From positions 1 to 11,009 of the forward strand of contig JAGNUJ010000050.1 of NCBI GenBank assembly GCA_017987055.1: a DNA stretch of 11,009 nucleotides, given 5' to 3'. Positions 1 through 5,711 of this stretch are shown in pieces (the first letter of the stretch is position 1; each line of letters begins with the position of its first letter). A model generated the notes under the pieces. The model saw nothing but the letters and a program-made list of their open reading frames with translations, did no database searches and was not told where the DNA came from. This DNA comes from Giesbergeria sp. (GTDB taxonomy: Bacteria; Pseudomonadota; Gammaproteobacteria; Burkholderiales; Burkholderiaceae_C). A program made the translations under genes and the position numbers.

Positions 1-5
1 GGCGG

Positions 6-22
6 CTTAATGTCACGTTAAG
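6..22 (+). promoter_or_regulatory. PmrA-box-like direct repeat upstream of eptA
   Basis: Two hexamers, CTTAAT (6-11) and GTTAAG (17-22), are separated by exactly five bases. The PmrA (BasR) box of enterobacteria is YTTAAK-N5-YTTAAK, so 11 of 12 defined positions fit; only the first base of the second half deviates. eptA (pmrC) is a classical PmrA target, which makes the location meaningful. The box ends 22 bases before the proposed ATG. Any promoter it activates would start transcription close to that codon. The regulator itself is not in the window. Confidence 0.5.
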
Positions 23-29
23 CAGCGCC

Positions 30-79
30 GCAAAAAATCGCAGGATGCTGTTATTCCTGCCCCGCTTGCGATTTTTTGC
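30..79. repeat. 13-bp perfect inverted repeat spanning the eptA start codon
   Basis: The arm at 30-42 (GCAAAAAATCGCA) is the exact reverse complement of the arm at 67-79, with a 24-base loop that contains the proposed ATG at 45. A smaller hairpin, GCAGG (40-44) with CCTGC (56-60), and another, TCTTTG (82-87) with CAAAGA (93-98), lie inside or next to it. The A-tract and T-tract flanks resemble a bidirectional intrinsic terminator. A translation-blocking hairpin in the eptA leader is another reading. Confidence 0.6.
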
Positions 80-1736
80 TTTCTTTGCTTCTCAAAGAGC
101 CACACCCAGCGCCAGCGCCCTGCACCCGAGCAAGGCGGTGCTGCTGCTCAGCCTGTGGCTGGCTGTCGTTTGCAATGTGCCACTGTGGCGCGCGGTGGCA
201 GCGCTGCCGGGGCAGGACAGCCTGCGCGGCTGGGGCTTTGCCTTGGCGTTTGCGCTGATCGTCACCGCCGGCAATGCGGCGCTGCTGAGTCTGCTGGCGT
301 GGCGCTGGACGCTCAAACCCGCCGCCACGGTGCTGCTGCTGATGGCGGCGTTTGGCGCTTATTTCATGCTGGCCTACGGCATCGTCATCGACGCCAGCAT
401 GTTGACCAACGCCCTGCAAACCGATTTTCGCGAGTCGCGCGACCTGCTCAATTGGCGCTTGCCGGTCACTGTGCTGGCGCTGAGCGCACCGCCGCTGCTG
501 TGGCTGCAGCGACGCCCGCTGCAACGCCTGAGCGCGCTGCGCCAACTGGGGCACAACGCGCTGGTGCTGGTGCTGGCGCTGGCGACCATCGTCGCCAGCG
601 TGCTGCTGGTGTTTCAGGACTTTTCGTCCACCATGCGCAACCACACCCAGCTGCGCTATTTGATCAACCCGCTCAACAGCGTCTATGCACTGGGCGACAT
701 CGCCGCCCACCGCCTCAACCCCGAAAACCACACCCTGCAACCCGTCGGCCGCGACGCCCAACTGGGCACCAGCTACGCCGGCCAAAGCGCTGCCCAAGCG
801 CCGCTGCTGGTCTTGGTGCTGGGCGAGACCGGCCGCAGCGGCAACTTTGGCCTCAACGGCTACACCCGCGCCACGACACCGCTGCTGTCGGCGCGCACGG
901 ATATAGCCAGCGCGCGCAACGCGTGGTCGTGCGGCACCAGCACCGCTGCCTCGCTGCCGTGCATGTTTTCACACCTAGGCAAATCCAAGTTTGAGCGCCG
1001 CAGCGGCAACTACGAATCCCTGCTGGACGTGCTGCAGCGCGCCGGCTTGGCGGTGTTGTGGGTCGATAACCAATCGGGCTGCAAAGGCGTTTGCGACCGG
1101 GTAGAGCACACCAGCACGCAATGCCCCAGCGGCGAGTGCTTAGACAGCGTCTTACTGAAAGACTTGGACGAGCGCATCGCCGCCCTGCCCGCCGAACGAC
1201 GCGCACGCGGCACAGTGGTGGTGTTGCACCAAATGGGCAGCCACGGCCCGGCTTACTACAAACGCTCAGCGCCCGAGGCGAAGCAATTTCTGCCCGAATG
1301 CCGCTCCAGCGCGCTGCAAGAGTGCGCGCAGCAGCACATCGTCAACGCTTATGACAACAGCATCGTCGCCACCGATGCGCTACTGGATTCAACGATAAAT
1401 TGGCTTCAAACCCAATCGAATCAAGCGCAAGCAGCTATGGTTTATGTAGCAGATCATGGCGAATCACTCGGTGAAAACAACCTGTATTTGCATGGCCTGC
1501 CCTACGCCATCGCGCCCGATGTGCAAAAGCAAGTGCCGTGGATTACGTGGCTGTCGCCGGCGCTGCAAACGCGCAGCAGCATCAGCACCGCCTGCCTGCA
1601 GCGCAACCTCAAAGAGCGCCACATCACGCACGACGCCTACTTTCACTCGGTGCTGGGGCTGCTGGACGTGCGCAGCAGCGTCTATCAGCCGGAGTTAGAT
1701 ATCTATGCCAGCTGCCGCCAACCAACGCACTCCTAA
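45..1736 (+). CDS. eptA: Lipid A phosphoethanolamine transferase (EptA/MCR family)
   Basis: An inner-membrane enzyme that moves phosphoethanolamine from phosphatidylethanolamine to lipid A phosphates, lowering negative surface charge and polymyxin susceptibility. Membrane segments lie at about residues 30-50, 64-86, 93-115, 138-155 and 169-190; the periplasmic sulfatase-fold domain follows from about 250 to 557. Visible active-site elements are E261 and T262 in LGETGRSGNFGLNGY (Thr262 is the expected nucleophile), H400 in the HQMGSHGP motif, D470-H471 in VADHGESLGEN and H483. Cysteines at 296/306, 346/350, 360/365 and 419/427 match the disulfide pattern of Neisseria EptA. The length of 563 residues is normal or slightly long. 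The start is uncertain: the ATG has only AGG directly against it, it sits in a hairpin loop, and about 30 residues precede the first membrane helix where Neisseria EptA has about 12. A TTG at 66 or GTG at 138 are alternatives. Lipid A is the likely substrate, but a related glycan acceptor cannot be excluded. Confidence 0.93.
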   Translation: MLLFLPRLRFFAFFASQRATPSASALHPSKAVLLLSLWLAVVCNVPLWRAVAALPGQDSLRGWGFALAFALIVTAGNAALLSLLAWRWTLKPAATVLLLMAAFGAYFMLAYGIVIDASMLTNALQTDFRESRDLLNWRLPVTVLALSAPPLLWLQRRPLQRLSALRQLGHNALVLVLALATIVASVLLVFQDFSSTMRNHTQLRYLINPLNSVYALGDIAAHRLNPENHTLQPVGRDAQLGTSYAGQSAAQAPLLVLVLGETGRSGNFGLNGYTRATTPLLSARTDIASARNAWSCGTSTAASLPCMFSHLGKSKFERRSGNYESLLDVLQRAGLAVLWVDNQSGCKGVCDRVEHTSTQCPSGECLDSVLLKDLDERIAALPAERRARGTVVVLHQMGSHGPAYYKRSAPEAKQFLPECRSSALQECAQQHIVNAYDNSIVATDALLDSTINWLQTQSNQAQAAMVYVADHGESLGENNLYLHGLPYAIAPDVQKQVPWITWLSPALQTRSSISTACLQRNLKERHITHDAYFHSVLGLLDVRSSVYQPELDIYASCRQPTHS

Positions 1737-1830
1737 AACGGTGCGCGATTGAGCGCAACATGAAAGGCCATTGGGGCGATGGGCTACAGTCAAAGCTGTT
1801 TTGAATAGCTTTTGATTTGAGGTAGTTACT

Positions 1831-2241
1831 GTGTCCAAACCCCCCATCACGTTGTCGTCCCAAGATTTAGACCGCATTGAAGCGCTGCTGGCCGCTTTGC
1901 CGTCCAGCGCCTTGGCCGGCAAGGCCGAACTGCAGGCCGAACTGGATCGGGCGGAAGTGCTGGCACCCGAAGAAATGCCAGCCACCGTGGTGACGATGAA
2001 CTCCACCGTCAAGTTCTCCATTAAAGAGACGGGCAAAGAGTTCTGCCTGACGCTGGTCTACCCGCGCGACATGGACGGCAGCGCCGACCTCATCTCCATC
2101 TTTGCCCCGGTCGGCTCGGCGCTGCTGGGCTTGTCCGTTGGCGACGAGCTGGCGTGGCCTGGCCCTGGCGGCAAGCCAATGACAGTGCGTGTCACCGAAG
2201 TGGTTTATCAGCCCGAGCGCGCGGGCGAGCTGCACCGTTAA
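1831..2241 (+). CDS. rnk: Nucleoside diphosphate kinase regulator Rnk (GreA/GreB C-terminal fold)
   Basis: A 136-residue relative of transcript-cleavage factors GreA/GreB that binds RNA polymerase without cleavage-factor activity in E. coli; genetically it affects nucleoside diphosphate kinase levels. Residues 1-48 form a short helical, coiled-coil-like arm. Residues 51-130 form the FKBP-like C-terminal domain, with PEEMPATVVTMNSTVKF (46-62), the LVYPRDMDGS stretch, APVGSALLGLSVGDE (92-106) and a YQPE motif at 126-129, all strongly Rnk-like. The GTG start is chosen because GAGG at 1819-1822 is well spaced and the first residues MSKPPI parallel MSRPTI of E. coli Rnk. It follows eptA by 94 bases on the same strand; that gap could hold a separate promoter. 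It is convergent with gpsA. Confidence 0.92.
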   Translation: MSKPPITLSSQDLDRIEALLAALPSSALAGKAELQAELDRAEVLAPEEMPATVVTMNSTVKFSIKETGKEFCLTLVYPRDMDGSADLISIFAPVGSALLGLSVGDELAWPGPGGKPMTVRVTEVVYQPERAGELHR

Positions 2242-2273
2242 AAACCAAGGGCGCTGCGGCACCTTGCCCTTGG
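2240..2273 (-). terminator. Intrinsic terminator for the rhodanese-grxC-secB-gpsA transcript
   Basis: Read on the minus strand, CCAAGGGC (2273-2266) pairs perfectly with GCCCTTGG (2252-2245) across a 13-base loop, followed immediately by TTTTT (2244-2240). This is a good Rho-independent terminator. It abuts the rnk stop codon (2239-2241) and would end transcripts coming from gpsA after a 3' tail of about 145 bases. On the plus strand the same stem follows rnk but lacks a T-tract, so its effect there is less clear. Confidence 0.7.
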
Positions 2274-2383
2274 GCACCACTGCGCGCTTTAGCCATGACG
2301 CTTCACGCGAACAACATTTTTCAAAAAATTTGTGTTGTGAATCAGGCGCTGATGCTGTCGCTGTCGATGTTGGCAATCGCTTG

Positions 2384-2408
2384 TTTTAATAGTTGTAGCG
2401 CCCGTGCC
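2384..2408 (+). repeat. Degenerate copy of the dispersed intergenic repeat
   Basis: ATAGTT (2389-2394), a four-base spacer, then CGCCCGT (2399-2405) resembles the ATAGCT-N5-CGCACGT block of the clearer copies near 3424 and 8496, with one substitution in each block and one base missing in the spacer. It lies just past the gpsA stop codon. The rest of the repeat is not recognisable here, so this is a weak call. Confidence 0.35.
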
Positions 2409-2417
2409 AAACAGACC

Positions 2418-3425
2418 CTAAGCGCCTTCGCCCTTGGGATCTCTGTCCATCAGCGCGGCCAGCGCTTTGAGCGGCTGCAGCTGGCCGTCCAGCAGCGCCA
2501 CCACGGCTTGGCTGATCGGCATATCGACGCCCAAATGGCGGGCGCGCTGCACCACGGTGCGCGCGCAGTACACGCCCTCGGCCACATGGCCGAGCGAGGC
2601 GACGGCTTGGTCCAGCGTCTGGCCCTGCGCCAACAGCAAGCCGACGCGGCGGTTGCGCGACAAATCGCCCGTGGCGGTCAGCACCAAATCGCCCACGCCC
2701 GACAGACCCATAAACGTCTCGGCGCGCGCGCCCAGCGCTAGGCCCAGGCGCGTCATTTCGGCCAAGCCACGGGTGATTAAGGCAGCGCGGGCGTTCAAGC
2801 CCAGTTGCAGGCCATCGCACAGGCCGGTGGCAATCGCCAAGACGTTTTTGATGGCACCGCCGGCTTCGACACCGACGATGTCGTCGTTGGCGTACACGCG
2901 CAGGCTCGAACTGTGAAACGCTTGCACCAGCGCGTTGCGCACGCTGGCGTGTGGGCTGGCCGCGACCAGCGCCGTCGGTTGAAAGCGGGCGACTTCTGCC
3001 GCAAAACTCGGGCCGCTGAGCACGCCAGCGGCCAAATCGGGGGCGGCTTGGGCGCAGACTTCGTGCGCCATCAAACCTTCGGCACCGGGGCTTTGGGTGC
3101 TTTCAAAACCTTTACACAGCCAAGCCACCGGGGCGCGGCAGTCGCGCAACTGCGTCAGCACGCTGCGCAGCGCCGCCATCGGCGTGGCGACGACGACCAC
3201 ATCGGCTTGATGCGCCAGCGCGGCCATGTCACCGCCGACCAGCGCCAGCGTGGGCGGCAGGGCGACACCGGGCAGGTAGCGCGCATTGCTGCGCGTCGCC
3301 TGCAAGGTGGCCAGCTGCTGCGCGTCGCGCGCCCACAGCGTGACGGCGTGGCCGCCGGGGTGGGCAGCAGCGCTGACAGCAATGGCCGTGCCAAAGGCAC
3401 CAGCGCCAATTACTACTATTTTCAT
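2418..3425 (-). CDS. gpsA: NAD(P)-dependent glycerol-3-phosphate dehydrogenase
   Basis: Cytosolic enzyme that reduces dihydroxyacetone phosphate to sn-glycerol 3-phosphate, the backbone for phospholipid synthesis. The 335 residues show an N-terminal Rossmann fold with [11 protein letters not shown] at 6-16, CKGFE at 104-108, LSGPSFA at 136-142, and the catalytic C-terminal domain with K193 in [13 protein letters not shown], followed by [14 protein letters not shown] (211-224) and [14 protein letters not shown] (240-253). All expected motifs are intact. The ATG has no strong Shine-Dalgarno sequence, and the bases just upstream belong to a dispersed repeat, so translation may be modest or coupled to secB, whose stop is 69 bases upstream. 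It is the last gene of the minus-strand cluster; cysE, which follows gpsA in E. coli, is absent here. Confidence 0.96.
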   Translation of the reverse strand: MKIVVIGAGAFGTAIAVSAAAHPGGHAVTLWARDAQQLATLQATRSNARYLPGVALPPTLALVGGDMAALAHQADVVVVATPMAALRSVLTQLRDCRAPVAWLCKGFESTQSPGAEGLMAHEVCAQAAPDLAAGVLSGPSFAAEVARFQPTALVAASPHASVRNALVQAFHSSSLRVYANDDIVGVEAGGAIKNVLAIATGLCDGLQLGLNARAALITRGLAEMTRLGLALGARAETFMGLSGVGDLVLTATGDLSRNRRVGLLLAQGQTLDQAVASLGHVAEGVYCARTVVQRARHLGVDMPISQAVVALLDGQLQPLKALAALMDRDPKGEGA

Positions 3426-3465
3426 AGCTACTACCGCACGTCCTTAAAGGGCTAGAGGCCTAAAA
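3416..3465 (+). repeat. Dispersed intergenic repeat, copy A (secB-gpsA junction)
   Basis: ATAGCT (3424-3429), five bases, CGCACGT (3435-3441), two bases, then TTAAAGGGCTAGAG (3444-3457). The same three blocks with the same spacers occur in reverse orientation at 8463-8496, so at least 27 of 34 positions agree without gaps. It overlaps the gpsA start codon and fills most of the 69-base gap to secB. I associate such sequences with Comamonadaceae intergenic regions; that is memory, not a search. Confidence 0.75.
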
Positions 3466-3494
3466 CGCCTGAAATGCTTAAAAGAAACGGCCGC

Positions 3495-3983
3495 TTACTG
3501 CTGCAGTGCCGGCGCAGGCACGGCGTTGGCGGCTTGCGCTTGCTGCTCTTCGTACATGGCTTGGAAGTTCAGCTCGGCCAAATGCACTGGTGGGAAGCCA
3601 GCGCGGTTGACGATGTCGGCGACGTTGCTGCGCAGGTAGGGGTAGACGATTTGCGGGCAAGCAATACCCATCACCGGACCCATTTGGTCTTCGGGGATAT
3701 TGCGGACTTCAAAGATGCCGGCTTGCTTGGCTTCGACCAAGAACACGGTTTTGTCTTGGATTTTGGTGTGTACGGTGGCAGTGACGCAAACTTCAAAAAT
3801 GCCTTCGGCCACCGGCGTGGCTTCAACGCTCAGCTGAATGTCCACGTTGGGCTGCTCTTGCTCCAGCAAGATGCCGGGCGAGTTGGGCTGCTCCAGCGAC
3901 ATGTCTTTCAGATAGACGCGCTGGATTTGGAAAACCGGGTTGTCAGACGTTGCGGGAGCTACAGAATTTTCTTGGTCGGCCAT
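3495..3983 (-). CDS. secB: Protein-export chaperone SecB
   Basis: A tetrameric cytosolic chaperone that keeps precursor proteins unfolded and hands them to SecA at the Sec translocon. The 162-residue acidic protein has the SecB core at about residues 17-148: [17 protein letters not shown] (18-34) near the N-terminus, and the highly conserved block at 114-147 ([24 protein letters not shown]) that shapes the peptide-binding groove and SecA contact. A Pro/Ala/Gln-rich tail (148-162) follows and is probably disordered. The start has GAAAG upstream at reasonable spacing. It lies 98 bases downstream of grxC, with an intrinsic-terminator-like hairpin between them, so secB-gpsA may have its own promoter or receive only part of the upstream transcription. 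Confidence 0.96.
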   Translation of the reverse strand: MADQENSVAPATSDNPVFQIQRVYLKDMSLEQPNSPGILLEQEQPNVDIQLSVEATPVAEGIFEVCVTATVHTKIQDKTVFLVEAKQAGIFEVRNIPEDQMGPVMGIACPQIVYPYLRSNVADIVNRAGFPPVHLAELNFQAMYEEQQAQAANAVPAPALQQ

Positions 3984-4004
3984 GGTCAGGGTCTTTCAAT
4001 TTGA

Positions 4005-4044
4005 CAAAACAAAACCCGCTGAAGGGAGTGATTCCGGCAGCGGG
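4005..4044 (-). terminator. Terminator-like hairpin between grxC and secB
   Basis: On the minus strand CCCGCTG (4044-4038) pairs with CAGCGGG (4021-4015) over a 16-base loop, followed by TTTTGTTTTG. This is a reasonable Rho-independent terminator lying inside what looks like one operon, so it may attenuate read-through from grxC into secB-gpsA. A second hairpin, the near-perfect palindrome GCTGCATTATGCAGC at 4053-4067, lies between it and the grxC stop. Confidence 0.55.
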
Positions 4045-4081
4045 CACATGGGGCTGCATTATGCAGCGCACATATCAAAAA

Positions 4082-4342
4082 TTAGGCGGCGTCTAAGAGG
4101 GGCTGCAAGCCACCGCTCTTGTCCAGCGCCACCAAGTCGTCGTAGCCGCCGACATGGGCGCTACCGATGAAAATTTGCGGCACGGTGCGCCGGCCGGTGC
4201 TTTCCATCATCTCGTTGCGTGCGCTCGGGTCAGTGTCGATGCGGATTTTTTCAATCTGCGCTACGCCTTTGGCGTGCAAAAACTGCTCGGCGCGGGTGCA
4301 GTAAGGGCAAACGCCGGTGGTGTACATCTTGATGGCGGGCAT
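4082..4342 (-). CDS. grxC: Glutaredoxin 3
   Basis: A small cytosolic thiol-disulfide oxidoreductase that uses glutathione to reduce protein disulfides and ribonucleotide reductase. The 86 residues form one thioredoxin-fold domain with the CPYC active site at 12-15, the TVP cis-proline motif at 53-55 and the glutathione-binding GGYDD at 65-69. The frame is open further upstream, but the ATG at 4342 is chosen because the GAGAG element lies just before it and MPAIKMYTTGVCPYC is the typical Grx3 beginning. It lies 50 bases downstream of the rhodanese gene in the same transcript. A redox role beside a rhodanese and SecB matches the E. coli order. Confidence 0.95.
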   Translation of the reverse strand: MPAIKMYTTGVCPYCTRAEQFLHAKGVAQIEKIRIDTDPSARNEMMESTGRRTVPQIFIGSAHVGGYDDLVALDKSGGLQPLLDAA

Positions 4343-4392
4343 AGGACTCTCTTTGGACTCAGAAAAAAACGAACAAATCAGATGGGGTGCGT

Positions 4393-4800
4393 TTACGCTT
4401 TTTCCACTGGCATGCCAGCCGCTGCCCACGCCTTCATGCCGCCGCTGAGCACTTGGGCGTTGGCGTAACCGAGCTTTTGCGCCATTGCGGCAGCTTGCTG
4501 CGCCCGGCCACCACTGGCGCAGACGATGACCAGCGGCAGCGCTTTGTTTTTCACCACGGCGGGCAGGCGCGCCTCTAGCTCGTTGAGCGGCACGTTTTTG
4601 GCGCCGACGATGTGGCCAGCGGCGTATTCAGCCGTGCCGCACACGTCAATCACCACGGCTTTTTCGCGGTTAATCATCTGCACCGCCATCGCGGCAGAGA
4701 CACCACCACGGCCACCGCTTTGCAGCATCGGCACCAGCAACATCGCGCCAGAAACCAGCGCCAAAAGTATCAAATACCAATTATTGACAATGAAATTCAC
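4393..4800 (-). CDS. Membrane-anchored rhodanese-like protein (YibN type)
   Basis: A 135-residue protein with a single N-terminal membrane segment (about residues 8-26) and one rhodanese domain (about 38-132). The domain shows [24 protein letters not shown] (49-72 region), the active-site loop CASGGR with C94, and a typical C-terminal SGGMKAW at 119-125. Such proteins carry sulfane sulfur or act in thiol exchange; the exact substrate is unknown. The GTG start at 4800 is preferred because AAGGAA sits four to five bases upstream and the product then begins [15 protein letters not shown], just ahead of the membrane helix. The longer open frame runs antisense through gpmA and is not credible. It is first in the minus-strand cluster, matching yibN of E. 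coli, and divergent from gpmA. Confidence 0.92.
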   Translation of the reverse strand: MNFIVNNWYLILLALVSGAMLLVPMLQSGGRGGVSAAMAVQMINREKAVVIDVCGTAEYAAGHIVGAKNVPLNELEARLPAVVKNKALPLVIVCASGGRAQQAAAMAQKLGYANAQVLSGGMKAWAAAGMPVEKA

Positions 4801-4808
4801 GTTATTCC

Positions 4809-4838
4809 TTGGGTTAGCAAACCGGGCAATTTTAGAAT
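4809..4838 (+). promoter_or_regulatory. Candidate sigma-70 promoter for gpmA
   Basis: TTGGGT (4809-4814), an 18-base spacer and TAGAAT (4833-4838) form a plausible promoter in the 72-base divergent gap, with a predicted start near 4845 and a leader of about 28 bases. The -10 matches five of six consensus bases; the -35 matches only the first three. The minus-strand rhodanese promoter must also lie in or near this gap, but I could not place it convincingly. Confidence 0.4.
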
Positions 4839-4872
4839 GCCAAGTTTTGACCTGCTTTTTCTGGTGACACCC

Positions 4873-5616
4873 ATGTACAAACTTGTTCTGATCCGCCACG
4901 GCGAATCCACTTGGAATCTTGAAAACCGCTTTACCGGCTGGACCGATGTGGACCTGACGCCCACCGGCGTATCGCAAGCGATGTCGGCCGGCAAGCTGCT
5001 CAAAGCCGAGGGCTATGAGTTCGATGTGGCTTACACCAGCGTACTCAAACGTGCCATCGAAACCCTGTGGTTTTGCCTCAACGAGATGGAACGCACCTGG
5101 CTGCCGGTACACAAGAGCTGGCGCCTGAACGAGCGCCACTACGGCGCGCTGCAAGGCTTGAACAAGGGCGAGACCGCCCAAAAATACGGCGACGAGCAGG
5201 TGCTGGTGTGGCGGCGCAGCTATGACACGCCGCCGCCCGCGCTGCAGGCCAACGACAGCCGCAGCGAGCGCAGCGACCCACGCTACGCCAACCTGCCCGA
5301 AGGCAGCGTGCCGCTGACCGAGTGCCTCAAAGACACCGTCGCCCGCGTGATGCCATTTTGGAACGAAACGATGGCCCCAGCGATTCGCAGCGGCCAGCGC
5401 GTGGTGGTGGCAGCGCACGGCAATTCGATTCGGGCGTTGGTCAAATATCTGGACAACATTTCTGACAACGACATCGTCGGCATCAATATTCCCAATGGCA
5501 TTCCACTGGTGTATGAACTGGACGAAAACTTAAAACCGCTGCGCCACTACTATCTGGGCGACGCCCAAGCGGCAGCCGCCGCCGCAGCCGCAGTGGCCTC
5601 GCAAGGCAAAGCGTAA
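4873..5616 (+). CDS. gpmA: 2,3-bisphosphoglycerate-dependent phosphoglycerate mutase
   Basis: Glycolytic and gluconeogenic enzyme interconverting 3-phosphoglycerate and 2-phosphoglycerate through a phosphohistidine. The 247 residues show [10 protein letters not shown] at 6-15 with H9 as the phosphorylated residue, R60, E87 in LNERHYG as the likely acid/base, and H182 in AAHGNSIR. All catalytic positions are present. The ATG at 4873 is preceded by GGTGA at 4863-4867 and gives the canonical beginning [11 protein letters not shown]. An unusual tail follows the conserved YYLGD: residues 231-247 include ten alanines interrupted by one glutamine, probably dispensable. The gene is divergent from the rhodanese cluster, the position that the unrelated cofactor-independent mutase gpmM holds in E. 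coli. Confidence 0.97.
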   Translation: MYKLVLIRHGESTWNLENRFTGWTDVDLTPTGVSQAMSAGKLLKAEGYEFDVAYTSVLKRAIETLWFCLNEMERTWLPVHKSWRLNERHYGALQGLNKGETAQKYGDEQVLVWRRSYDTPPPALQANDSRSERSDPRYANLPEGSVPLTECLKDTVARVMPFWNETMAPAIRSGQRVVVAAHGNSIRALVKYLDNISDNDIVGINIPNGIPLVYELDENLKPLRHYYLGDAQAAAAAAAAVASQGKA

Positions 5617-5642
5617 AAACTGCGCTACACAAAAACGCAAGT

Positions 5643-5664
5643 CCCGCTGTGGAACTGCAGCGGG
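5643..5664. terminator. GC-rich hairpin after gpmA
   Basis: CCCGCTG (5643-5649) and CAGCGGG (5658-5664) form a perfect 7-bp stem with an 8-base loop, 27 bases after the gpmA stop. No T-tract follows on the plus strand, so it is at best a weak intrinsic terminator or a processing/stability hairpin, and read-through into ctpA is plausible. The stem sequence is identical to that of the hairpin at 4015-4044. Confidence 0.45.
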
Positions 5665-5711
5665 CAACACCCTTCCAAGGTGTTTATTGAATGAATCGGT
5701 AAAGGGGTTGT

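Noticed and set aside
51..797. 248-codon open frame antisense to eptA
   Set aside because: Low-complexity Gln/Ala/Arg-rich product typical of GC-rich antisense frames, no family motif, and the plus-strand protein is clearly EptA.
155..994. 279-codon plus-strand frame overlapping eptA
   Set aside because: Arg/Ala/Gln-rich shadow frame; the eptA frame has all catalytic motifs.
1742..1757. Hairpin TGCGC/GCGCA after eptA as a terminator
   Set aside because: Only five base pairs and no T-tract follows.
1867..2376. Open frame antisense to rnk
   Set aside because: No recognisable domain or ribosome binding site, and it lies over a well-conserved Rnk coding region.
4815..4843. Minus-strand TTGGCA/TTGCTA promoter for the rhodanese gene
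   Set aside because: The -35 is acceptable and the spacing is 17, but the -10 matches the consensus too poorly to report.
4612..4872. N-terminal extension of the gpmA frame
   Set aside because: It overlaps the rhodanese gene on the other strand, and phosphoglycerate mutase begins at [11 protein letters not shown].
4801..5418. N-terminal extension of the rhodanese frame through gpmA
   Set aside because: It is antisense to a strongly conserved enzyme and composition is shadow-like; the GTG at 4800 with AAGGAA gives a normal membrane-anchored protein.
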